IMG/VR virus record: IMGVR_UViG_3300025108_000441
Coordinates: 1-21,597 of that record
DNA length: 21,597 nucleotides
DNA from: a virus
Strand: one strand, 5' to 3'
Both the position numbers and the translations under genes were made by a program. Shown here one piece after another: positions 6,922-13,180 of this stretch; position 1 is the stretch's first letter; every line of letters starts with the position of its first letter. The notes beneath the pieces were generated by a model. The model saw only the letters and a program-made list of their open reading frames with translations. It had not been told where the DNA came from and made no database searches.

Positions 6922-7751
6922 AGCGCACACTCATAACTCTACTCTCAATTATTTCCGTAGCTAAATCTGCTGTCATTACCTCTGTAGAAGGAAATGTATT
7001 TCTAATAAACCCTACAGAAAACCCTAATATCAACCCTGAAGTCAATATCCAAAGACCCATCCAGATCAGCAATGAGGAAGTTGTAGATATAGCCGAGAGT
7101 GAAGATAAGAAATTAGATATGGTTATCACTTGGGACGCAGATGAAGCCGAGATTTATGATTTTTATGATGCTCCAAATTGGGATTTTTCACAATCAGACT
7201 CTCAGGAATTAAATAGAGACTCCCCTATTACTAATATCTTAACCATAACAGATTCCTTGATACTTGAAGATAGCCCCTCTTATTCACATATCGAGATTGG
7301 AGATGGTTTTTCAGTAACATTAATATCTACGGATTTTGCTTTCCAAAACAATAATGGCTTCACAGGAGTGGAAGATGATGATGGTATTTATTCCGTGCTG
7401 AACATAACTGAAGGGTCAAGTATGGACGCTATGTTTTCTGCAATTGGATTAGAGATAAATGTAGATTCAACTAGCAGCTTAACACTACGAGGCGCTGGAG
7501 ACTCAATCAATAGTCAGATCGAAAGATCTATCGTCAATTTGTCGCCAAATGCCAAACTCACTCTAGATTCAATAGAGGAGTTTTCAGAACAAGGGGATGA
7601 CATTTATTTAAATGGAGTATCATTCAATCAAGATCCTTCTATTTTAAAATTTAATGGCAACACAGGCACTGCAATTCCAGAGTTTAATTCCATTTTATTT
7701 AATGCTATACCTATAATTCTACTCTTAAGACGCAGGGATAGATTTAATTAA
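6918..7751 (+). CDS. Secreted protein with a PEP-CTERM-like sorting tail
   Basis: A 277-residue protein. The N-terminus MKRTLITLLSIISVAKSAV is a Sec signal peptide with likely cleavage near AKSA. Residues about 70-105 have the WDxxxxxxxDxYDAPNWD pattern common at the start of Verrucomicrobial PEP-CTERM proteins, followed by beta-rich repeats (TITDSLILEDS, IEIGDGFSVTL). The C-terminus has the three parts of a PEP-CTERM signal: IPEF (253-256) in place of VPEP, a 14-residue hydrophobic segment (257-270) and an RRR cluster (271-273). In bacteria such tails direct proteins to exosortase for cell-surface sorting. The second Pro of the motif is Phe here, so processing is uncertain. It is the last gene of the plus-strand operon and ends tail to tail with the lipoprotein gene. 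It was probably acquired from a host; its role in infection is unknown. Confidence 0.75.
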   Translation: MKRTLITLLSIISVAKSAVITSVEGNVFLINPTENPNINPEVNIQRPIQISNEEVVDIAESEDKKLDMVITWDADEAEIYDFYDAPNWDFSQSDSQELNRDSPITNILTITDSLILEDSPSYSHIEIGDGFSVTLISTDFAFQNNNGFTGVEDDDGIYSVLNITEGSSMDAMFSAIGLEINVDSTSSLTLRGAGDSINSQIERSIVNLSPNAKLTLDSIEEFSEQGDDIYLNGVSFNQDPSILKFNGNTGTAIPEFNSILFNAIPIILLLRRRDRFN

Positions 7752-7996
7752 TTAAAAAGATCTCTCTCCAACTTCCTGTAACGAGCATCTGAATGCCAGA
7801 CTTCATCTGTCGGGGGAGTATAAACTCCCTCTTCAGTCTGAATCGGTTGACCCGCCTTCAGCTTCAACGAAGACGGCTGATATATGTTTAAACTGCTTGT
7901 TTTCGGTGAGGAGCTGCCCCCGCAAGAAGTCAGCACGATCATTAGATTCATTGTCGCCAATAGAGCGGAGCCTTTCAATTTCTTCGATAAGTTCAT
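7748..7996 (-). CDS. Outer-spanin-like lipoprotein (Rz1 type)
   Basis: An 82-residue protein with a basic start, hydrophobic stretch and lipobox VLTSC, so the mature protein would begin at Cys25 (CGGSSSPKTSS). The rest is short, polar and Pro-containing (SLKLKAGQPIQTEEGVY, then PPTDEVWHSDARYRKLERD). The gene starts inside the 89-residue gene at 7833-8102 in a different frame and extends past its end, the classical arrangement of Rz1 in Rz. Outer spanins are small outer-membrane lipoproteins that disrupt the outer membrane at lysis. The stop overlaps the stop of the plus-strand gene by 4 bases. The lipoprotein call is firm; the spanin role rests on architecture. Confidence 0.72.
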   Translation of the reverse strand: MNLSKKLKGSALLATMNLMIVLTSCGGSSSPKTSSLNIYQPSSLKLKAGQPIQTEEGVYTPPTDEVWHSDARYRKLERDLFN

Positions 7997-8102
7997 GTTT
8001 TCTTTTGTTATGTTTTCCCGTAATTTCAGAGAATGCGAGCTTATTTCTCAACTTGAGGTATAACTCTACGCTTTTCAATACGGATTTAATTAGAGATACC
8101 AT
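7833..8102 (-). CDS. Possible inner-spanin-like (Rz-type) protein
   Basis: An 89-residue protein. The first 25 residues (MVSLIKSVLKSVELYLKLRN) form an amphipathic, moderately hydrophobic helix rather than a clear membrane segment. Residues 30-70 are strongly helical and charged (HELIEEIERLRSIGDNESND, then ADFLRGQL), fitting a short coiled coil. The lipoprotein gene starts within it in another frame with a 164-base overlap. That nesting, the size and the position next to late genes suggest an Rz-like inner spanin. The weak membrane anchor is against this, and it could instead be a cytoplasmic partner or lysis regulator. It starts at ATG 8102, with 7 bases between its start and the end of the epimerase gene. 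Confidence 0.6.
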   Translation of the reverse strand: MVSLIKSVLKSVELYLKLRNKLAFSEITGKHNKRKHELIEEIERLRSIGDNESNDRADFLRGQLLTENKQFKHISAVFVEAEGGSTDSD

Positions 8103-8109
8103 TACTTTA

Positions 8110-8910
8110 TTATATACACTCTAAGACTTGTTTCCAATTCATTTCTCCAATTACAGACGTTAGCTTTGTGATATCTGCTTGAGTGAATTTTTGGTATTGC
8201 CCTTTCAATTTTTCTGGCATCGCGATTTGCTTTACTTTCGCTCCAGAATTTTCTGCCATTTTATCAGCAATAGCTTTAAAAGGTATGGAATTGCCAGTAC
8301 CAACATTGAAGATACCAGAATTATCATGATGGAGCATCCTATAATGAACCTCACAGACATCTTCCACATGCACAAAGTCCCTACTGGCTTTTCCCCTAAA
8401 TACTTTGATCTCGCCATCTTCTTGAATTTGTTTGATGAATTTAGTTATTGGACTCGCTTGATCTCCTTTATGTTCCTCATGTGGACCATATACATTGAAG
8501 TAACGAAATCCTTGATATGGATGATGCTCATTCAAGAGCCAGTTGTCAAACATATATTTGCTGTAAGCATAAGGATTTAGTGGAACGCAGAATTGATCCT
8601 CCTCAAAGGTCTCTGCTGCACCATAAACAGAGCCACTACTGGAATATTGGAATTTAATATCCATATTCGCGCACAATTGATAAAGTGTGCCAGAGAATAT
8701 AAAATTCTCATTTAATATCTTTTTTAAGTCGGTTTCTGTGGTGCTTGAATTAGCCCCAAGATGGATAACCGCATCAATGCCATTCAAAGGAGGTAAGTCA
8801 CCTCCAAACTTAATGTCATAAGGAACTACCTCTATCCCTCTTTTCTCAAGATAAGGACAGAGATTTTTGCCAATAAAACCTTCACTACCAGTAACTAATA
8901 CCCTTTTCAC
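8110..8910 (-). CDS. hldD: NAD-dependent epimerase, HldD-like (ADP-heptose 6-epimerase family)
   Basis: A 266-residue short-chain extended dehydrogenase. The Rossmann motif GSEGFIG follows VLVT at the N-terminus. The catalytic Ser region is YSSSGSVYG and the catalytic pair is in YAYSKYMFD (YxxxK). The phrases RYFNVYGPHEEHKG, ASPITKFIKQ, ASRDFVHVEDV and SGIFNVGTG follow the order and spacing of ADP-L-glycero-D-manno-heptose 6-epimerase, as does the late YQKFTQADI. The usual enzyme is about 310 residues, so this copy is shorter and ends near the last helix. The enzyme makes the heptose used in LPS inner core. Start is GTG 8910 with no Shine-Dalgarno. It is an auxiliary metabolic gene next to the lysis genes; another nucleotide-sugar epimerase activity is possible. 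Confidence 0.8.
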   Translation of the reverse strand: MKRVLVTGSEGFIGKNLCPYLEKRGIEVVPYDIKFGGDLPPLNGIDAVIHLGANSSTTETDLKKILNENFIFSGTLYQLCANMDIKFQYSSSGSVYGAAETFEEDQFCVPLNPYAYSKYMFDNWLLNEHHPYQGFRYFNVYGPHEEHKGDQASPITKFIKQIQEDGEIKVFRGKASRDFVHVEDVCEVHYRMLHHDNSGIFNVGTGNSIPFKAIADKMAENSGAKVKQIAMPEKLKGQYQKFTQADITKLTSVIGEMNWKQVLECI

Positions 8911-8922
8911 AAAGGTATTATA

Positions 8923-9894
8923 TTAAAGTTCGCCTTCGTCCTCTACTATTTCTTTTACTGATTCTAAGAATGGATAGCCATTTAACAAGTCTTGATGATT
9001 TGCGAAAGACTCGTCATCCCAACACCACTGAGAAAACTGTTCGTTTTCGTCCCAAGCGATAACCTCTTCTGAAGCCATTGAACTAACAGGCTTTTTAGAC
9101 CAAAATTTACAACTCCAGTAGCGGGGGGTCGTTTTATCTTTAGCTGTATCACACTTATGCCTAGCCCTGAAGCTACGGCGACGAGCTGGGTCATCACGCT
9201 TAATCTCCATATTTGGATCACCAAACTTAACCATAATGGTATTACCAGTTTTGGGGCTCTTTACATAAACACCAAACTTCTTTTTGCCACCTTTTAAGCG
9301 GAAAGGCTTATTTAAAGTTTTTTTCTCTGCCTCTGTATATTCAAGATCCTCAATATCTTGATTAGACTCTTCTAAAGCCTCGACTCTTTGAAGGTCAAGA
9401 CGAGCGTGAGCAAAATCAAGTTCGTCAAAATCGAAAAAACCTTCGCCTGAATCTTCCATGTAATAATCTTCAGATCCTTTGGCGACATCTTGATCTGCTG
9501 CCCGATAAGCCTTTTTAACTTTGCCTCCACGCACCATCTTCAGGAACATATTAACCCTAGCCATCGCCCACTGACCTCTGGTCTTACCGGGCCTATGGCT
9601 AGAGCTGAATGCTCCCGCACCTCGACGGTATATTTTTTTAAGTTGCGTAAGCGAAACTTTTTTAGAATACTTATCGTTATGCTCCTTAACTTTATTTTTA
9701 AGGGACGTTACAATCTTCTCTGAAAAAGTAATTTTTTTCCCATCTTTACCCGCACTGCCTTTTTTGTTCTCACTAGAACCTTCTTTACGCTCACTAGGTT
9801 TCGATGGAGTTTGCGCTCCACTTTTAGGCCCAGATCGTTTGGCAGCTTGAGAATCAAGAAATTCCTTAGCTTGTTTAGAGAAATCGTATTCCAT
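8923..9894 (-). CDS. Phage protein with DUF5824-like domain
   Basis: A 323-residue protein if it starts at ATG 9894 (a TTG lies one codon earlier). Residues 20-55 are a low-complexity Ser/Lys/Gly linker. Residues 65-125 (YRRGAGAFSSSHRPGKTRGQ, then WAMARVNMFLKM) match the domain known as DUF5824 in phage proteins. Residues 195-266 carry a second conserved block (FGDPNMEIKRDDPARRRSFR, then HKCDTAKDKTTPRYWSCKFW), seen in several phage proteins near head or prohead genes. The C-terminus is very acidic (VKEIVEDEGEL). No protease triad is evident. Function is unknown; a virion-assembly or nucleic-acid-binding role is possible from the basic middle and phage-only distribution. Confidence 0.65.
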   Translation of the reverse strand: MEYDFSKQAKEFLDSQAAKRSGPKSGAQTPSKPSERKEGSSENKKGSAGKDGKKITFSEKIVTSLKNKVKEHNDKYSKKVSLTQLKKIYRRGAGAFSSSHRPGKTRGQWAMARVNMFLKMVRGGKVKKAYRAADQDVAKGSEDYYMEDSGEGFFDFDELDFAHARLDLQRVEALEESNQDIEDLEYTEAEKKTLNKPFRLKGGKKKFGVYVKSPKTGNTIMVKFGDPNMEIKRDDPARRRSFRARHKCDTAKDKTTPRYWSCKFWSKKPVSSMASEEVIAWDENEQFSQWCWDDESFANHQDLLNGYPFLESVKEIVEDEGEL

Positions 9895-9903
9895 CAAAGG
9901 ATG

Positions 9904-10092
9904 TTACACATCTTTTTCAAAAACTTCATTATAAGTTTGAAGTTTTTCTTCTTCGCTCATTTTCTCCAACTGATCAGTAACCTCCCTCAATGAAAGAGAG
10001 GTTACTATATCGATCAATTCGGTGAAGGTAAGATTACTAGCTATCCGATTGACAAGAGCTTTCTCAAGCTCCTCTTCCTGCAACGGAGACAT
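9904..10092 (-). CDS. Small helical phage protein, unknown
   Basis: A 62-residue, acidic, all-helical protein (MSPLQEEELEKALVNRIASN, then LTFTELIDIVTSLS). No motif is recognised beyond a pattern common in small phage proteins (SEEEKLQTYNEVF). It starts in a TAATG overlap with the stop of the upstream DUF736-like gene, so it is probably co-translated with it. The stop lies 9 bases from the ATG of the next gene. Function unknown. Confidence 0.55.
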   Translation of the reverse strand: MSPLQEEELEKALVNRIASNLTFTELIDIVTSLSLREVTDQLEKMSEEEKLQTYNEVFEKDV

Positions 10093-10487
10093 TAATTTTG
10101 AAGGGCTTTGCTTTTATAGATTCGAAGATCAGGATGGTTATCCTTTTCTTTGAATTTATTTTGGAAAATGACGATTTCTGTTTTTTTGTCTTTTACTGAG
10201 AGACTCCCAGAATAAAAGGGTTTATCATCACCTTTCCGCCACAACGCTCCGATTTCCCGCTCTGACCAGTCATCACTGGTTTGAGTAGAATCTTGAGGCT
10301 TGCTTAGGTAGATACGGAGATCAGGATGATTGTCCTTCTCCTTGAACTTATTCTGAAAAATTACAATTTCAGTCGTAGAACCAGAAACGGTAAAGTTACC
10401 AGAATAAAATGGCTTTTCGCCACCTTTACGCCAGAGAGCGCCGACTTCTCGTTCGCTCCATTCGCTATTTTTTTTATTTTCTTCCAT
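10092..10487 (-). CDS. DUF736-like protein with two tandem copies of one domain
   Basis: A 131-residue protein made of two nearly identical 54-residue units (residues 10-63 and 74-127). Each begins WSERE(V/I)GALWRKG, continues KPFYSG and ends EIVIFQNKFKEKDNHPDLRIY. The pattern IGALWxK, FxSG, VxxFxNKxK, PDxRIY is that of DUF736, a small beta-sheet family usually found in single copy in phages, plasmids and proteobacteria. Its molecular role is not known. The gene overlaps the 53-residue gene upstream by 14 bases and the 62-residue gene downstream by TAATG. The internal duplication appears fairly recent because the second halves of the units are identical for more than 15 residues. Confidence 0.65.
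   Translation of the reverse strand: MEENKKNSEWSEREVGALWRKGGEKPFYSGNFTVSGSTTEIVIFQNKFKEKDNHPDLRIYLSKPQDSTQTSDDWSEREIGALWRKGDDKPFYSGSLSVKDKKTEIVIFQNKFKEKDNHPDLRIYKSKALQN
10107..10460 (-). repeat. Intragenic duplication of the DUF736-like domain
   Basis: Copy 1 is 10460-10299 and copy 2 is 10268-10107, separated by 30 bases. The encoded units are over 80% identical, while many codons differ at the third base, so the copies have been diverging under protein-level selection. Confidence 0.75.
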
Positions 10488-10635
10488 AAGGCTTTAAGTA
10501 ATCTTTGATTAGATGTTTTTTGTCGTGAGGGAGTTTCGTATAACGTTGTTTGACACGCTTGTAAACTCTTTTCATGACAGGATTCACTTGAAAATCAAGT
10601 AAGCCCCTCAAGTATCTTGCAGTAGACCCACTCAT
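10474..10635 (-). CDS. 53-residue basic protein
   Basis: A small frame from ATG 10635 to TAA 10474, sequence beginning MSGSTARYLRGLLDFQVNPV and ending KPYGRK. It is strongly basic (many Lys/Arg) with helix-forming middle KRVYKRVKQRYTKLP, suggesting nucleic-acid binding. Its start overlaps the stop of the 69-residue gene upstream as TAATG, and its end overlaps the DUF736-like gene by 14 bases. Without it there would be a roughly 150-base gap in an otherwise gap-free run, which supports it as real. No family is recognised. Confidence 0.6.
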   Translation of the reverse strand: MSGSTARYLRGLLDFQVNPVMKRVYKRVKQRYTKLPHDKKHLIKDYLKPYGRK

Positions 10636-10844
10636 TACTTACCAAACGAAACCTTGTCAAGGCTAGTTTTAGCGAAACGACGAATAAGTCCATTATTACG
10701 GTCAAATACCTGAATGTAGTCCCCGGTTTCTCCACGGAACTGAGCATTCAGAGTTTCTCCTTGAGTGGTTTGAAGGCCGAAGAAGCGACCACGGGTTCCA
10801 CGGATAAGGTTTAAGGCAGTTTTCTGCTTTCGATTTAATTTCAT
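10635..10844 (-). CDS. Small basic phage protein, unknown
   Basis: A 69-residue basic protein, MKLNRKQKTALNLIRGTRGR at the start. A likely small beta-barrel follows (FFGLQTTQGETLNAQFRG, DYIQVFDRNNGLIRRFAK). The arrangement KTALNxIRGTRGRFFG resembles small conserved phage proteins of unknown function and would suit RNA or DNA binding. It begins 32 bases after the ClpA-like gene and ends in a TAATG overlap with the 53-residue gene. Function unknown. Confidence 0.55.
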   Translation of the reverse strand: MKLNRKQKTALNLIRGTRGRFFGLQTTQGETLNAQFRGETGDYIQVFDRNNGLIRRFAKTSLDKVSFGK

Positions 10845-10876
10845 AACACGTTATTCTAAATGTAATCCGGACTTTT

Positions 10877-13180
10877 TCAAGCAGAAAGATTGATTTTATT
10901 CAGGTTTATTTCAGAGCAGTTTTCTGTGATTTTCTCACAAATGAACTTGTTAATATGCGTATCAAATCGCTCCTCGAAATCAACTAGATTTTTAGAGGAA
11001 CGAGCAAACTTCTTAAGAAAATCTAATGTGAATGTAACTTCAATATTGTTCAAACGAAGATCCTCATTGATCTTTTGGAGCTTGTTGTAGAGGATTCTGA
11101 AAATATCTTTCTTTTTAACCTGCTTCAATAATACATTACAGTCAACTAAAGATAATAATTCTTTAAAAATGGATGAGGTTGGAGACTCTTCGTCAGAATT
11201 AAACCCCATTGATGAAGTATTCTCTACTCCGCTAGTTACAAAAATTTTGACATTAGAAAAATCAGCTATGTCTCCATTGGACATTTGTAGCTTCCCGTCT
11301 TTAAGTATTTGAGCAAATAAGCTCTTAACAGAAAGGTGCAGTTTGTGGAAGTCGTCAATAATAATAACGCTATTAGGATGGATATTAATCTTCTCGCATA
11401 AAGAAGTATTGTTCATGATCTCTGGCAAGATTTTAAACTTAGCAAACTCATCTGAGAAATGAACCCCGCTATAATTTAAGACATTCACCCCGCTTTTTTC
11501 CAAAGAATCCTTTAAATTAGAGCAGAAGAAGCTTTTGCCTGTAGACTCTTGGCCAGTGATACAATAAATACTGGGAACTGAACTTTTTTTATGTATCCCG
11601 TAGCTTGAAAGAGATATTGATTCGACAAGAGAATCGATAATCTTATTATTGCCCACAAACTTTTCTTTTAAGCTTAGAGCCAAGTCTGATAAAATGTCCG
11701 GCTTCCGTAAAGGGTTTTCTTTCTTGGAGAAAAACTCCTTTAAGTGTTTCACTGTAACTTCTGGTAAATCTTCTTCTTTATCTCCCACCCAAGAAGATAA
11801 TTGATCTGTCACAAAAGAAAGAACAGACTCTGGACAATTAAGGTCAATATCTTTTTCTTTTATACTCTCTCTGATATCCTTTAGAGAAGAGTCTTGGCCC
11901 CAATAAGCAACTTTTGCTTGCGCTCCACAATGATCGATCACATCAATAGCCTTGTCTGGATAAAACTTATTCGGAAGATACTTCTCACAGAAGTTAATAA
12001 CGTTGTTTATGAAGTTATCCGTATAACTAACACAATGGAACTCTTCATAATATGAGGCGATAACGGGCAATATCTCCTGCATCTGGAACTTGGAAGGCTC
12101 CTTGATAATAACTCTTTCAAATCGACGATCTAAAGCAGTGTCTTTTTTAATTGTATTAGTATACTCATTAATTGTGGTCGCTCCAATACAGCTTATAGTT
12201 CCCCTCGCTAATTCTGGCTTTAGTATATTTGAAGCTTCCAAAGAGTTTTCTGTTGTCCCTCCTGCTCCCACCAAGGTGTGTATTTCGTCTATAAAGAGAA
12301 TGATATTTTCGTGCTTTTTAACCTCATCTACGAACTTCTCCAACCTCTCCTCAAATTGTCCCCTGTATTGAGTCCCAGCAACCATACTAGACAAACTCAA
12401 AGAGTAAATAACCTTGTTTGCAATAAGTTCTGGGGCTTCCCCATTAACAATCTTAGAAGCTAATCCCTCAATCAAAGAGGTTTTACCTGTCCCTGCTGGT
12501 CCTACTAAAATTGCATTTGGCTTTTTCTTCCTACAAAGGATAGTGGCTATCTCTGATATTTTATCATCAAAGTCTACAACCTTATCAAACTCGTCACGGG
12601 AGGCTTTTAGGTTTAGATTCTCCGCAAATTGATCTAGGATTTCATTTTCGTCAAACATCCCAATCCAATTATCCATAGAAAGCTCGAAATTATCGCCTTC
12701 AGAATTACCATCTTTAAAATTGAGTTCCATTTCTGACTCTTCCTCATCTCTTAAGAATACGGTAATATCATTAATTAATACATCGAGGTCATCTTCATCA
12801 AAAACTTCCACCAAAGCCTTTGGAGCATACTCGGGAGCGCACATGCACAAAAGCATTGACTCTGGACTGATGTAATCTAGCCCGAAAAATTCTTTTTGGA
12901 CGAACTCACACTGATCAATAAGCTTGGATAATTTGCTTGAATACTGTCTAGAGACCTCCTTATTAGGCTTTTTCTTTCTAAGGGTCTTTTCTGCCACTAT
13001 ATTAAGAGCTTGGATACTATCATGTCTCCCTAAAATAGTTTCACATGACAAACTAATGTCCTGCATAAAGCAAGAGAAGAAAATATCTAAATCAACTTTG
13101 TTTCTCCCAAGATATTCTGTTAAGTCTTGAGAGTTTTTTAATATAGATGTTAGTTGAGGAGTAAAAGGCAAATCGTTCAT
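10877..13180 (-). CDS. ClpA/ClpC-like double-AAA+ ATPase (unfoldase-like)
   Basis: A 767-residue protein. Residues 1-200 are a divergent, partly acidic N-domain. The first AAA+ module is intact: Walker A GPAGTGKT (227-234), pore-loop region AGTQYRGQFEERL (268-280), Walker B IILFIDEIHTLVGAG (293-307) and arginine-finger region DRRFER (351-356). The second module keeps Walker A GQESTGKS (543-550). Its Walker B ends in DD, not DE (605-610), it lacks the GYVG pore loop, and the expected arginine finger is not visible. MGF at 658-660 falls where ClpA/ClpC carry the ClpP-docking tripeptide (IGL/LGF type). Clp rings unfold proteins for ClpP or remodel complexes. It overlaps the polymerase gene by ATGA, suggesting it acts with the replisome, perhaps as a remodeller. 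No clamp loader is otherwise in view. Confidence 0.82.
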   Translation of the reverse strand: MNDLPFTPQLTSILKNSQDLTEYLGRNKVDLDIFFSCFMQDISLSCETILGRHDSIQALNIVAEKTLRKKKPNKEVSRQYSSKLSKLIDQCEFVQKEFFGLDYISPESMLLCMCAPEYAPKALVEVFDEDDLDVLINDITVFLRDEEESEMELNFKDGNSEGDNFELSMDNWIGMFDENEILDQFAENLNLKASRDEFDKVVDFDDKISEIATILCRKKKPNAILVGPAGTGKTSLIEGLASKIVNGEAPELIANKVIYSLSLSSMVAGTQYRGQFEERLEKFVDEVKKHENIILFIDEIHTLVGAGGTTENSLEASNILKPELARGTISCIGATTINEYTNTIKKDTALDRRFERVIIKEPSKFQMQEILPVIASYYEEFHCVSYTDNFINNVINFCEKYLPNKFYPDKAIDVIDHCGAQAKVAYWGQDSSLKDIRESIKEKDIDLNCPESVLSFVTDQLSSWVGDKEEDLPEVTVKHLKEFFSKKENPLRKPDILSDLALSLKEKFVGNNKIIDSLVESISLSSYGIHKKSSVPSIYCITGQESTGKSFFCSNLKDSLEKSGVNVLNYSGVHFSDEFAKFKILPEIMNNTSLCEKINIHPNSVIIIDDFHKLHLSVKSLFAQILKDGKLQMSNGDIADFSNVKIFVTSGVENTSSMGFNSDEESPTSSIFKELLSLVDCNVLLKQVKKKDIFRILYNKLQKINEDLRLNNIEVTFTLDFLKKFARSSKNLVDFEERFDTHINKFICEKITENCSEINLNKINLSA

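Noticed and set aside
7735-7765. Bidirectional terminator between the convergent genes at 7748-7751
   Set aside because: Only TTAATTAATTAA-type overlapping stops are present; no GC stem is visible on either strand.
8179-8580. 133-residue plus-strand frame
   Set aside because: Lies entirely opposite the HldD-like gene, whose motifs are intact.
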